From: Pseudomonadota bacterium
GTDB taxonomy: Bacteria > Pseudomonadota > Gammaproteobacteria > Xanthomonadales > Xanthomonadaceae
Length of the DNA stretch: 47,633 bases
Direction of reading: 5' to 3'
Assembly (NCBI GenBank): GCA_023399815.1
Contig: JAEWOJ010000153.1
Coordinates: forward strand, 1-47,633
Shown one piece after another: positions 16,864 to 25,814 of this stretch. The notes below the pieces were generated by a model, which saw nothing but the letters and a program-made list of their open reading frames with translations, was not told where the DNA came from and did no database searches. Positions within the stretch are counted from its first letter, which is position 1, and every line of letters begins with the position of its first letter. Made by a program: the position numbers and the translations under genes.

Positions 16864-17085
16864 TCGCAAGACGGCCTCATGGCGCCCGCCTCGCTGGGTG
16901 CCGTCATTCGCGAGCGCCGAAGGTACCACCGCCTGACCCAGTCCGAGCTGGCAGGCCTGGCAGGTACCGGCGTGCGCTTCGTCAGCGAACTGGAACGCGG
17001 CAAGCCGGGGGCCGAGATCGGCAAGATCATGGACGTGCTGGCGGTGCTGGGGCTGCGCCTTCAGGTCGTCGAGGCCAGCCCATGA
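16837..17085 (+). CDS. hipB: HipB-type helix-turn-helix antitoxin
   Basis: This encodes an 82-residue DNA-binding protein of the XRE/HipB group. The helix-turn-helix reads LGAVIRERRRYHRLTQSELAGLAGTGVRFVSELERGK, followed by the KIMDVLAVLGLRLQV helix usual in HipB. It should neutralise HipA and repress its own promoter. I chose the ATG at 16837; an upstream ATG at 16768 would place the start inside the promoter. The third operator copy lies within codons 5-9. Its end overlaps the hipA start by four bases (ATGA), the usual coupling for these modules. The gene itself is intact. Confidence 0.87.
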   Translation: MTAEISRTGSQDGLMAPASLGAVIRERRRYHRLTQSELAGLAGTGVRFVSELERGKPGAEIGKIMDVLAVLGLRLQVVEASP

Positions 17086-18330
17086 ACGACCTGCTCGAAG
17101 TCGAACTGTTCGGGCGCGCCATCGGCACGCTCTCGATCGATGGGCCGCTGCGCAGCCCGGAAGACTGGACGTTCGCCTATCACGCTGATTACCTGCGATC
17201 CCCGGCCGCCATCGCGCTGTCGGTGGGGCTGCCCTTGCGCCCGCAGCCCTTCACCGGAGCGGTGGCGCGCAACTGGTTCTGCAACCTGCTGCCGGAAGGC
17301 GGCGTGCGCCAGGCCATCGCTGGCCGCCATCGGCGGCGAGTGCGCCGGCGCGGTCAGCGTTTCGCCGCCCGGAATCCGGCGGGCCGATGATGATGACGCG
17401 GAAACCGACCTGGAAACCCTGCTCTACCTGCAAGGCGGGGATGCCGGCGAGGGCGCATGGGCGCTGGCCGGCACACCGATGCGGCTGTCGCTGGCCGGGG
17501 CGCAGGACAAGCTCGCCGTGGTTGCCGAGGCCGATGGCCGTCTGCGCCTGCCGCGCACGGGCGAACCCAGCACCCACATCCTCAAGCCGGACAGCCGCCG
17601 CTTCCCCGGCATCCGCGATGCCGAAGCGCTGGGGCTGGCGCTGGCGCACCGGGTCGGCCTGAACGCCGCGTCGGCATCGCTGGTGGACGTGATGAACCGG
17701 CCGGCGCTGCTGGTCGAACGCTACGACCGCGCGCGGGCGGCCGACGGCACCCTCCATCGCCTGCACCAGGAGGATTTCTGCCAGGCACTGGGCTATCCCG
17801 ATCGGCTCAAGTACGAGGACAAGGGCGGCCCCGGCCTGGCCGCGTGTTCGGCCCTGCTCAGGCAACTGGCGCTCGGGCCCGCCGCCATGCGCGGCCTGCT
17901 CGACTGGGTGGTGTTCAACGCATTGATCGGCAATGCCGACGCGCATGCCAAGAACCTGTCGCTGCTGTGCGGCCACGACGGGCGGCAAAGCCTGGCGCCG
18001 CTGTACGACCTCGTGCCTACCCTCTACCTGCCGCAATCGCTGGTCGACCGCACCCCGGCCATGCGTATCGGCCACGCCACGCATATCGACCGCATTGCCG
18101 CGGAGGACTGGACGGCGTTCGCCGGCGCCGCACGCTACGGGCGGCGTTTTGTGCTGGAACGGGTACGGACGCTGGCCGACGCGGTACTGGCGCACCTCCC
18201 CGAAGCCGCCACGCGCATCGTCGAGCAAGGCGGCGACGAAGCACGCGTGGCGCGCGTGGCCAAGGTCATCGCGGACAACACCGGGCGGATGCGTGATGAA
18301 GTCCGCACCGGTGCCTCGCCTAGACGCTGA
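17082..18330 (+). pseudogene. hipA: hipA toxin kinase, broken by a small internal deletion
   Basis: HipA phosphorylates glutamyl-tRNA synthetase in characterised cases. Here the N-terminal part (MNDLLEVELFGRAIG...NLLPEGGVRQAIA) reads in one frame and stops at 17390. The kinase core continues in another frame from about 17320 (LAAIGGECAGAV), with the ATP-site lysine in THILKPDS, the catalytic motif NADAHAKN and the metal motif PLYDLVP all intact. About 13-16 residues that family members have between VRQAIA and the LAAIGG segment are missing, so this is a deletion of length 3n+2, not a single-base error. The kinase part could only be translated separately, for example from the ATG at 17479. Confidence 0.8.
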
Positions 18331-18354
18331 CGTTTCCCGGAAGCACACCTCCTG

Positions 18355-18388
18355 CCACACCGATGCCCTACCCACACCGATGCCCTAC
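18355..18388. repeat. Perfect 17-bp tandem duplication at the 3' end of proC
   Basis: The unit CCACACCGATGCCCTAC is repeated exactly at 18355-18371 and 18372-18388. The second copy contains the proC stop codon (18385-18387). It lies in the short convergent gap between hipA and proC and looks like a recent replication slip. Confidence 0.85.
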
Positions 18389-19197
18389 CCGGCCAGCGCC
18401 TGCCCCCGTGTGCGCGCCGCGTCGATGGCGGAATCGACCAGGGCCATCCAGCCGCCCTCTTCCAGCACCTGCACCGCCGCCTGGGTGGTGCCACCCGGCG
18501 AGGTCACGCGCTCGCGCAGGCGTGCCGGCGCGTCGCCGGACGCCTGCAGCATGCGCGCCGCGCCGAGCAGGGTCTGCACGACCAGTTGCCGCGCCGTCTC
18601 CGCCGGCAGGTCGCGCGCGCGGGCCGCCTGTTCCATCGCCTCGGCCAGCAGGTACAGGTAGGCCGGGCCACTGCCGGCGACGGCCGTCACCGTGTCCATC
18701 TGCGCTTCGTCGTGCAGCCACACGGTCGTGCCGGCGCCACGGAACACGGATTCGGCACTGGCCCGCAGCGCGGCATCCAGCGATGGCGCCGCATGCAGGC
18801 CGGTGACGCCGGCGCCGATCGCCGCCGGCTGGTTCGGCATGCTGCGCACCACGCTGTCGGTGCCGAGCCACTGCCGCAGCTGCGCATGGGTGATGCCGGC
18901 CATGATCGAGACCACCAGCGGGCGCGTCGACGCCGCCACGCCGGCCAGCGCTTCGCAGACGCTCCGCGCGACCTGCGGCTTCACCGCCAGCACCCAGACC
19001 GGCGCCGCGGCCGCGGCCTCGGCGTTGTCCGCCGTTACCTGTACCTGCAGCCCCGCGGACAGCGCGCGGCGGGTGTCGGCGTCCGGGTCGGCCACCACGA
19101 TCCGCGCCGGGTCGCGGCCCTGTCCAAGCAGCCCCTGCACCAGGCAGCGCGCCATGTGCCCGCCGCCGACGAAGGCGACCTCGGCCGGCGACGTCAC
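18385..19197 (-). CDS. proC: Pyrroline-5-carboxylate reductase family protein
   Basis: This encodes a 270-residue NAD(P)H-dependent reductase that converts pyrroline-5-carboxylate to proline. The N-terminal nucleotide site is VAFVGGGHMARCLVQGLL; the C-terminal signature is RERVTSPGGTTQAAVQVLEEGG. Length fits the family. The GTG at 19195-19197 overlaps the stop of the S9 peptidase gene (GTGA), so it is coupled to that gene. Finding proC as the last member of a receptor/permease/hydrolase operon is unusual; it may supply the last step for a proline-type product, or reduce another cyclic imine. A second housekeeping copy elsewhere cannot be excluded. Confidence 0.9.
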   Translation of the reverse strand: MTSPAEVAFVGGGHMARCLVQGLLGQGRDPARIVVADPDADTRRALSAGLQVQVTADNAEAAAAAPVWVLAVKPQVARSVCEALAGVAASTRPLVVSIMAGITHAQLRQWLGTDSVVRSMPNQPAAIGAGVTGLHAAPSLDAALRASAESVFRGAGTTVWLHDEAQMDTVTAVAGSGPAYLYLLAEAMEQAARARDLPAETARQLVVQTLLGAARMLQASGDAPARLRERVTSPGGTTQAAVQVLEEGGWMALVDSAIDAARTRGQALAG

Positions 19198-21197
19198 TGC
19201 GGCCGCTCCACGCCGAGCTGGGCATCCAGCCAATCCAGCACGCGCTGCTGCACGTCGCGCCCGTGCGCGGTCTCGAAGAACCAGTGCGGGCCGCGCGGGT
19301 AGGTGACCATTTCCACCGGCGTGCCGTTGAACTTCAGCGCGCGATGGAACATCTCGCCCTGCGACAGCGGCACGCGCCTGTCCTGCTCGCCGTGCAGGAT
19401 CAGCACCGGCACCTTGACCTTGCCGGCGTGGCGGATCGGCGAATGCGCGTCGTAGGCGGCGCGGTTGGCCAGCGGATCGCCGAAGTAGCCCGGCAGGTAG
19501 TCGGGCGTGTCGGTGGTCAGCGCCATCGCGCCGATGTCGATCACGCCGGCGCCGACGATCGCGGTCCTGAAGCGGTCGCTCTGCGTCACCGCCCACGCCG
19601 CCATGTAGCCGCCGTAGCTCCAGCCGCCGATCGCCAGCCGCTGCGGATCGGCCACGCCTTCGCGCTCCAGCAGGTCCACTCCATCAAGGATGTCCTGGAA
19701 ATCGCCGCCGCCCCAGTCGTTGCGCGCCATCTCGGTGAAGGCCGCGCCGCCGCCCTCGGAACCGCGCGGGTTCGGCAGGAACACCGCGTAGCCATGCGTG
19801 GCCAGCAGCTGTGCCCAGTCGTGCCACGAGCCCAGCCAGCCCGACCACCACGCCCACGCCGGGCCGCCATGGCCCTGCACCAGGGTCGGCAACGGCGTGC
19901 CGCGCTTCCAGCCCGGCGGCGTCACCAGCAGGCCGGTGATGCGCAGGCCGTCGCGCGAGGAGGTCCACTCCAGTTCGCGCACCTGCCCGTGCGCCCAGCC
20001 GGCCACTTCCGGGTGGGTGTCGGTGCGCGCGACCAGGCGGCCGCCGTCCAGTGTCCAGACCTCGGCCGGCTGGTCGTCGCGCAGCCCCAGGTAGGCGCTG
20101 CGGCCGTTGCGCGCGGTGGTGAAGGACGCGAACGGAATCTGCGGACGCGCGATTTCCTTCCCGCCGCCGCTGGCCGCGTCCAGGCGCAGGAAGGCGCCGC
20201 GCACGCCGCGCTGGCCCTCGCCGAGCAGCGTACGGTCGTCCTGCCAGCGCGCCAGCCACAGCGTGCCGTTCCAGTCCGCGCCCAATGCCACGCGGCGCCC
20301 GCTGGCGATGTCGTGCACGGTGGGGATGGCGGTCATGCCGTGCTCGCCCAGCCGGCCGTAGAGCAGGCGGCTGCCGTCCGGCGACCATTGCAGCGGATGC
20401 GCCGAGGCGCGCGGCTCCAGCACCTGCCCGAGCGCGCCAGTGCCGGCATCGACCAGCACCACCCGCGAGCGGTACCAGTAGTCGTTGAGGGTGGTGCCGT
20501 CGGAGACGCGCAGCGCCAGCGTGCGCCCGTCCGGCGCCCATGCCAGGTCGTGCACCTGCACGCCGGGCGCGGTCAGCGCGCGGGTGGTGCCGTCGCGCAG
20601 GTCGCGCAGCCACAGCCGCGAGAACAGGGTGGGATGCCCGACGCGCACGGCGTCGTCCCCGGCTTCGCGCGCGGCCTTGGCCGCGGCGTCGGGGGTGTCG
20701 CCGGCCAGATACGCCATGCGGGTGCCGTCGTGCGACACCTCGAAGGCGCTGACCGCGCCCTGCGCGCGCGTCAGCAGCGTGGCGGCGTCGCCCTGCGCAT
20801 CGATCCGCCAGACCTGCGTGCCGGCGAGGCCGCCTTCGGCTTCGGCCGCCGGCAACGGGCGATCGGAGATGAAATCCAGGTGGCGACCGTCGGCCGTCCA
20901 GCGCGGGTGCTCCTCGCTGGCCGCGGCGGGCGCGGGCAGCTCGCGCGCGGGTGCGTTGCCAGTCGCCGGCACCCGCCAGATGCGGCTGCGCGGTGGCTGG
21001 CCCTGCGCCTGCGGTGTGCCCACGGTGTAGGCGACCCACTGCCCGTCGCGGTCGATCTGCGGATCGCCGACGACGCGCAGCGCCATGATCGTCTCCGGCG
21101 TCGGCAGCACCGGCGCCGTTGCCGCCGCGACCAGCGCCGGCAGGCAGGCGATCAAGGTCAGGCCGATGGCCAGGGTCCGGCGCAGCAGCGGCATCAT
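19194..21197 (-). CDS. S9-family serine peptidase (prolyl oligopeptidase fold), exported
   Basis: This encodes a 667-residue peptidase with a signal peptide (MMPLLRRTLAIGLTLIACLPALVAAA) and so acts in the periplasm or outer envelope. A WD40-like beta-propeller with repeated WSPDG/WAPDG units fills residues about 40-400. The alpha/beta-hydrolase domain follows, with the catalytic triad S527 (GGWSYGGYM), D606 (LHGEQDRRVP) and H638 (RGPHWFFE). It belongs with acylaminoacyl or dipeptidyl peptidases, which release residues from short or acyl-blocked peptides. The start was chosen at the double ATG that overlaps the esterase stop (ATGA); its own stop overlaps the proC start. Confidence 0.92.
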   Translation of the reverse strand: MMPLLRRTLAIGLTLIACLPALVAAATAPVLPTPETIMALRVVGDPQIDRDGQWVAYTVGTPQAQGQPPRSRIWRVPATGNAPARELPAPAAASEEHPRWTADGRHLDFISDRPLPAAEAEGGLAGTQVWRIDAQGDAATLLTRAQGAVSAFEVSHDGTRMAYLAGDTPDAAAKAAREAGDDAVRVGHPTLFSRLWLRDLRDGTTRALTAPGVQVHDLAWAPDGRTLALRVSDGTTLNDYWYRSRVVLVDAGTGALGQVLEPRASAHPLQWSPDGSRLLYGRLGEHGMTAIPTVHDIASGRRVALGADWNGTLWLARWQDDRTLLGEGQRGVRGAFLRLDAASGGGKEIARPQIPFASFTTARNGRSAYLGLRDDQPAEVWTLDGGRLVARTDTHPEVAGWAHGQVRELEWTSSRDGLRITGLLVTPPGWKRGTPLPTLVQGHGGPAWAWWSGWLGSWHDWAQLLATHGYAVFLPNPRGSEGGGAAFTEMARNDWGGGDFQDILDGVDLLEREGVADPQRLAIGGWSYGGYMAAWAVTQSDRFRTAIVGAGVIDIGAMALTTDTPDYLPGYFGDPLANRAAYDAHSPIRHAGKVKVPVLILHGEQDRRVPLSQGEMFHRALKFNGTPVEMVTYPRGPHWFFETAHGRDVQQRVLDWLDAQLGVERPQ

Positions 21198-22189
21198 GCG
21201 GGTTGTCCTTGCGGGGTGGGCAGCGGCAGATGGCGGCGCAGCCATTCGGCGCCATGGGCGATGGCGTCGCGCGCCTTGTCGGAGACGGCCATCGCCTCGA
21301 TGAAGCTGTGCGGCGCACCGGGATAGACCTGCGTGCGGGTGGATACGCCGGCCTCGGCCAGCCGCCGCGCCATCCCGGCATTCTGCTCGGCCAATACGTC
21401 GCGGTCGCCCCACAGCAGCAGCGCCGGCGGCAGCCCGCGCAGGTCCGCATGCAGCGGCGCCGCCAGCGGGCCGGCCACCTGCTCGGCCTCCGGGCCCAGG
21501 TAGGCCGCCCAGAACTCGTCCATCTCCGCGCCGCTGAGCATGTCCTCGGCCGTTCCCAGGCTCTGCCGCGCAGCATCCGACAAGGCCGGCGTCCACGCAC
21601 CGTAGTTCAGCAGCAGCGCGCGGATGCGGGCCAGCTGCCCGGCCTCGCGCAGGCACAGCGCGGTGGCGACGGCGAGGTTGGCTCCGGCCGAGTCGCCGCC
21701 CAGCGCCAGCCGTCCAGCGTCGATGCCAAGGCCGGCGCCGTGCACTTGCAGCCAGTCCAGCGCGATGACCATCTGGTCGAGCGCGGCCGGGTACGGGTGC
21801 TCCGGTGCCAAGCCGTAGTCGACCGCCAGCACCGGCATGCGCGCGGCATCGGCGTATTCGCGCAACAGGCGGTCGTGCGTATCCAGCCCGAACATGCACC
21901 AGCCGCCGCCGTGCAGGTAGACCAGCGCCGGCGACGGCGCATCGGCGGTCATGGCCTGCGGGTAAAACACGCGCAGGCCGAACGCGCCATGCGGCGATTC
22001 CAGTTGCACGTCGGTGATCCCGCGCATGCGCGGCCCGCCCTCGCGCCACGGGGCGCGGGCCTGTGCGGCGATGGCGCGGCGCCCGGGCCAATCCAGTTCG
22101 CGGCCGCCGCGCAGCTGCGCGCCCTGCCGGCAGACGTCCTCGATGAAAAGGCGGATCTGTGGGTCCAGCGCCTGCAGGCTGCGGCTCAT
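21194..22189 (-). CDS. Alpha/beta hydrolase, hormone-sensitive-lipase-type esterase
   Basis: This encodes a 331-residue cytosolic esterase or amidase of the HSL group. The oxyanion motif HGGGW is at 93-97; the nucleophile is S167 in GGDSAGAN; the other triad residues are most likely D264 (WGDRDVL) and H294 (GAPHSF). HSL members hydrolyse short-chain esters, including acylated small molecules. The ATG at 22187-22189 overlaps the upstream stop as ATGA; an in-frame ATG 13 codons upstream gives an Arg-rich extension and was rejected. It is the fifth gene in the operon, and its product may remove an ester group from an imported substrate. Confidence 0.9.
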   Translation of the reverse strand: MSRSLQALDPQIRLFIEDVCRQGAQLRGGRELDWPGRRAIAAQARAPWREGGPRMRGITDVQLESPHGAFGLRVFYPQAMTADAPSPALVYLHGGGWCMFGLDTHDRLLREYADAARMPVLAVDYGLAPEHPYPAALDQMVIALDWLQVHGAGLGIDAGRLALGGDSAGANLAVATALCLREAGQLARIRALLLNYGAWTPALSDAARQSLGTAEDMLSGAEMDEFWAAYLGPEAEQVAGPLAAPLHADLRGLPPALLLWGDRDVLAEQNAGMARRLAEAGVSTRTQVYPGAPHSFIEAMAVSDKARDAIAHGAEWLRRHLPLPTPQGQPA

Positions 22190-22824
22190 GCGGACGCTCC
22201 GTCGTCGCCGGCGAAGTCGCGCATCCATTCCACCAGTGCCAGCTCGCCGCCGGCCTGCAGGCCGGCCAGCAGCTGGGCGAAATCGTGCCGCGCCTCGTCC
22301 TGGCCGAGCTTGAAGGTGGCGCGCACCTCGCGCACCGCCCCGCGCAGCGCGGTGACGCCAGTGACCAGGCGCGCATAGCGTTCGCCCATCTCGTCCAGCG
22401 CCCAGGCGCGCGGGCGCCCGGCTTCCATCTGGCCGACCAGCGCATCGAGTTCGGCGCGGATGTCGGCCGGCTCCTCGCTGACCGTCACGTCCAGCTCGAA
22501 CATCGCCGCGGCGTAGTTCCAGCTCGGCGCCTGGGTGCGGTCGTCCAGCCAGCTCGGCGAGACGTAGGCATGCGGCCCCATCAGCAGCGCCTGCGCGCGG
22601 CCGTCGCGGCGCAGCCGCGCCACGTGCGGGTTGCGCCGCGCCAGGTGGCCGCGCAGCGCGACCAGCCCGCCGTCGGCATCGCGTTCCGCGCGCAGCGGCA
22701 GCGGGGTGAAGGCGGCATCCTCGCCCCCGGCCGAGACCAGCCAGGCGAAGGGTTGGGCGGCGAGCAGGCGCAGGACGTCGTCCTGGCTGCGCGGTGCATA
22801 GCGGCTGTCGCGGGCGTGTCCCAT
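22186..22824 (-). CDS. PaiB-family FMN-binding protein
   Basis: This encodes a 212-residue protein of the FMN-binding split-barrel group named after Bacillus PaiB. Typical segments are MYAPR-like YAPRSQDDVLRLL near the N terminus, FTPLPL, the GHLARRNPHV segment and the PSWNYAAAMF/VPTWNY-type motif near residue 105. PaiB was first described as a negative regulator of sporulation and protease genes, but family members are mostly uncharacterised flavoproteins. The start overlaps the amidase stop (TGATG), and its stop overlaps the esterase start. In this operon an oxidoreductase or pyridoxamine-oxidase-like role is as likely as regulation. Confidence 0.85.
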   Translation of the reverse strand: MGHARDSRYAPRSQDDVLRLLAAQPFAWLVSAGGEDAAFTPLPLRAERDADGGLVALRGHLARRNPHVARLRRDGRAQALLMGPHAYVSPSWLDDRTQAPSWNYAAAMFELDVTVSEEPADIRAELDALVGQMEAGRPRAWALDEMGERYARLVTGVTALRGAVREVRATFKLGQDEARHDFAQLLAGLQAGGELALVEWMRDFAGDDGASA

Positions 22825-24263
22825 CAGTGCAGTTCCTTCAGTGCGGCGGCCACGGAAACCGCGGGCCAGCGGTCGCGCCATGGCGCGGCCTGTTCGAGTT
22901 CGGCGGCCAGCTGCAGCAGCAGCGGCTCCTGTCCACGGTCGGCGGCGAACTGCACGCCGACCGGCAACGCGCCGGCCTGCCCCAGCGGCAGCGAGATCGC
23001 CGGGGTGCCAGCGAGGTTCTGCAGCGGGGTGTAGCCGATCCAGTGGAACATGGCCGGCAGCAGGGCGTCGAAATCGCGGTCCGGCGCCAGCTCGCCCAGC
23101 GGCGGCGGCGGGGTGCGCAGGGTCGGCGTCAGCAGCACGTCGCAATGCCGGTGGAAGGCGTTGAAGGCCGGCGGCAGCGCGGCCAGCGTGGCATAGGCCT
23201 GTTCCAGTTCGGCGACGCCGCAACGGGTGCGGTGGTACTCCGCGAGCCCGTGCGTCCACGGCTCCAGCGCGGCCGCCGCGAACTCCTCGCCACCCTGTGC
23301 GGTGGCCAGTTCCACCGCGTCCAGGCCCAGCCGCGACCACAGCGTGTACAGCGCGCGCCAGACCTCGCCGCCCGGCAGCGGGTACGCGGCGGCTTCGACG
23401 TGGTGGCCGAGCGAAGTACACAAGCGGGTGACATCTTCGATGACGGCGGCGACGGCCGGGTCCGGTGCCAGCCTCGGCAAGGTTTCGGTCACCACGCCGA
23501 TGCGCAACCGGCGCGGCGGACGCACGAATATCTCCGGATCGAACCCGCCGTCCGGGTGCGCGGCCGCGAACGCCCAGGCGCTGTCGCGCACGCTGCGCGA
23601 CATCAGGCTGTCGGCGACGATCAGGTCCTCGATCGCATGCCGCCCGCGCACCGCCACCGTCGCGCCACGCCCGGGCTTGAGCCCGACCACGCCGCAGGCC
23701 GAGGCGGGAATGCGGATCGAACCGGCGCCGTCGCTGCCGTGGGCCAGCGGCACGATGCCGGCGGCCAGCGCGGCGCCGGCGCCGCCGCTGGAACCGCCCG
23801 GCGAATGCGCCAAGTCCCACGGGTTGCGCGTAACCGGGCCGAGCAGCGGTTCGGTCGAGCCCATCAGGCCGAATTCCGGCATCGCGCTCTTGCCGATCGC
23901 CACCAGCCCGCTGGCGTCGAAGCGCCGCGCGAACGGCGGCGCGTCGGTGGCCGGCGCGCTGCTGCGCGAGCGCGAGCCGCCGCGCGTGGGCATGCCCGGG
24001 TAGCGCAGCGAATCCTTGGGCAGCCACGGCACCCCGGCCATTGGCGCGGCGCGGTCCACGCCGGCGGCACGCGCCAGCGCGCCATCGAAGTCGGCATGGC
24101 TGAGCGCGCCCAGTGCGGGATCGAGATGGCGCGCGCGGGCGATGGCCGCGGCCGTCAGTTCGGCCGGCGACAGTTCGCCGTCGCGGACCAGCGCACGCTG
24201 GTCGTGCGCGTCCAGATGGCCCAGTTCCAATGCCTGGGCCAGCGGAAAATCCTTGAACGTCAT
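22824..24263 (-). CDS. Amidase-signature-family amidohydrolase
   Basis: This encodes a 479-residue amidase. The Ser-cisSer-Lys triad is complete and correctly spaced: K83 (WLPKDSL), S158 (SPGGSSGGAGAAL) and S182 (GSDGAGSIRIPA), with 75 and 24 residues between them as in well-studied members. It hydrolyses a carboxamide; it is not a GatA, since no gatB/gatC is near. No signal peptide is seen, so it is cytosolic. Start and stop both overlap neighbours (ATGA with the permease, TGATG with the PaiB gene). It probably acts on the compound brought in by the adjacent permease. Confidence 0.92.
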   Translation of the reverse strand: MTFKDFPLAQALELGHLDAHDQRALVRDGELSPAELTAAAIARARHLDPALGALSHADFDGALARAAGVDRAAPMAGVPWLPKDSLRYPGMPTRGGSRSRSSAPATDAPPFARRFDASGLVAIGKSAMPEFGLMGSTEPLLGPVTRNPWDLAHSPGGSSGGAGAALAAGIVPLAHGSDGAGSIRIPASACGVVGLKPGRGATVAVRGRHAIEDLIVADSLMSRSVRDSAWAFAAAHPDGGFDPEIFVRPPRRLRIGVVTETLPRLAPDPAVAAVIEDVTRLCTSLGHHVEAAAYPLPGGEVWRALYTLWSRLGLDAVELATAQGGEEFAAAALEPWTHGLAEYHRTRCGVAELEQAYATLAALPPAFNAFHRHCDVLLTPTLRTPPPPLGELAPDRDFDALLPAMFHWIGYTPLQNLAGTPAISLPLGQAGALPVGVQFAADRGQEPLLLQLAAELEQAAPWRDRWPAVSVAAALKELH

Positions 24264-25810
24264 GCTTGCGGGTCCTGCGCTTGCCGGCGCGCGCGGCGCT
24301 GGCCATAACCGAGGTAGAGGATGGCGCCGGCCAACAGGTAGGCCAGCAGCAGGCTGGCCGGTAGCACGTCGCCGCGGCGCACCTGGTTGAACATGTCGCC
24401 CAGCACCGGCGCCATCATCGCCAGGCACATGACGATGCCCAGCACCGGCACCACGCCGATCCATGCCCGGCCGATCCACACCCCGCCCAGCGGCACGCGG
24501 AAGCCGCCGCGCAGGTCCGGGCGGGCCGAGCGCAGCCACATCACCGCGATGCACACCACGATGAAGGCCGAGGCGATGCCCAGGCAGATCAGGTCGCCGA
24601 GGATGCCGATCGGCAGCAGCGCGGCGAGCAGGGCGCTGACGACGCCGAAGGCGATGCTGGCCAGCCACGGCGTGCCCAGCTTCGGATGCACCCGGGTGAA
24701 GAATGCCGGCAGCAGGCCGTCGCGGGCGATGCTCAGGCCGATGCGCGAGGCGCCATAGGCATTGGCCAGCAGCACCGAGCCCAGTCCGGTCAGCGCGCCG
24801 ACCTTGATCAGCACCGCGAAGCCAGGCCAGCCGATGCGGTCCACCGCCAGCGCCACCGGGTCGGGCACGCCGAGCTCGCGGAACGGCACCAGCCCGGTCA
24901 GCACCGCGCCGGCGGCGATGTACAGCACGGTGCACACCACCAGCGAACCGAGGATGCCCAATGGCACGTCGCGCCGCGGCCGGCGTGCCTCGGCGGCGGC
25001 CATCGATACGGTCTCGAAGCCCAGATAGGCGAAGAACAGCATCGCCGCCGCACGCATCACCCCGGGCCAGCCGTAGGCGAAGCCGCCCTCGTTGGCCGGC
25101 AGGAACGGCCGCCAGTTGGCCGCGTCGATGAATTTCGTGCCCACCGCGACGAAGGCCAGCAGCACCGCGATCTTGACCAGCACCAGCACCAGGTTGGCCA
25201 GCGCCGAGCGCCCGACCCCGGCGATCTGCACCGCCGCCGCGGCCAGCACCGCCAGTGCGGCGACGGCGTTGACGCCGCCGCTGAAACCCAGGTGGGTATG
25301 CCCGCCCTGCTGCACCGCGCTGACCGTGGAGGTCGCCAGCGCCATCGGCACGTGCACGTGCAGGTCGCCGAGCAGGCTGGCGAGGTAGCCCGAGAAACCG
25401 GCGGCCACCGCGGCGGCGGCCAACAGGTATTCCAGGATGATCATCCACGCCAGCGCCCATGCCGCGCCCTCGCCCAGCGTCACCTGGCAGTACGAGTACG
25501 CCGAGCCGGACACCGGGATCACCGACGACAGCTCGGCGTAGCACAGCCCGGTGAAGCCGCAGGCCAGCGCCGCCAGCACGAAGGCAAGCACTACCGCCGG
25601 GCCGGCGAAGCTGGCCGCCGCGGTGCCGGTCACCACGTAGATGCCGGCGCCGAGGATGTTGGCCACGCCCAGCACCAGCAGGCTGCCGGCGCCCAGGCGG
25701 CGGTGCAGGCCGGCGCGCTCGCCGTCGGCCACCACCGCCTCCAGCGGCTTGCGGCGGGCCGCGAGCCGCCAGCGCCCGAGCGGGCGCGCCTTCGCGAAGG
25801 TCCCGTCCAT
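24260..25810 (-). CDS. APC-superfamily amino-acid permease
   Basis: This encodes a 516-residue inner-membrane transporter of the amino acid-polyamine-organocation superfamily, closest in look to the cationic-amino-acid (CAT/YfnA-like) group. The first helix carries the unwound motif VLGVANILGAGIYVVTG; about 12-14 hydrophobic segments follow. The conserved FFAYLGFETVSMAAAEARRPRRDVP loop lies near residues 260-285. The N-terminal 40 residues are basic and cytosolic. It starts four bases after the TonB-receptor stop and overlaps the amidase start, giving a route from outer membrane to cytosol. The substrate is inferred only as an amino acid or close derivative. Confidence 0.92.
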   Translation of the reverse strand: MDGTFAKARPLGRWRLAARRKPLEAVVADGERAGLHRRLGAGSLLVLGVANILGAGIYVVTGTAAASFAGPAVVLAFVLAALACGFTGLCYAELSSVIPVSGSAYSYCQVTLGEGAAWALAWMIILEYLLAAAAVAAGFSGYLASLLGDLHVHVPMALATSTVSAVQQGGHTHLGFSGGVNAVAALAVLAAAAVQIAGVGRSALANLVLVLVKIAVLLAFVAVGTKFIDAANWRPFLPANEGGFAYGWPGVMRAAAMLFFAYLGFETVSMAAAEARRPRRDVPLGILGSLVVCTVLYIAAGAVLTGLVPFRELGVPDPVALAVDRIGWPGFAVLIKVGALTGLGSVLLANAYGASRIGLSIARDGLLPAFFTRVHPKLGTPWLASIAFGVVSALLAALLPIGILGDLICLGIASAFIVVCIAVMWLRSARPDLRGGFRVPLGGVWIGRAWIGVVPVLGIVMCLAMMAPVLGDMFNQVRRGDVLPASLLLAYLLAGAILYLGYGQRRARRQAQDPQA

Positions 25811-25814
25811 CGGC

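Noticed and set aside
17082..18330. A genuine HipBST three-gene module
   Set aside because: The kinase part has no start codon or ribosome-binding site at the frame change, and residues conserved in one-piece HipA are missing exactly at the junction. A deletion explains this better.
22824..24263. GatA subunit of the tRNA amidotransferase
   Set aside because: The catalytic triad is shared by all amidase-signature enzymes, and no gatB or gatC is nearby; the operon context is catabolic.
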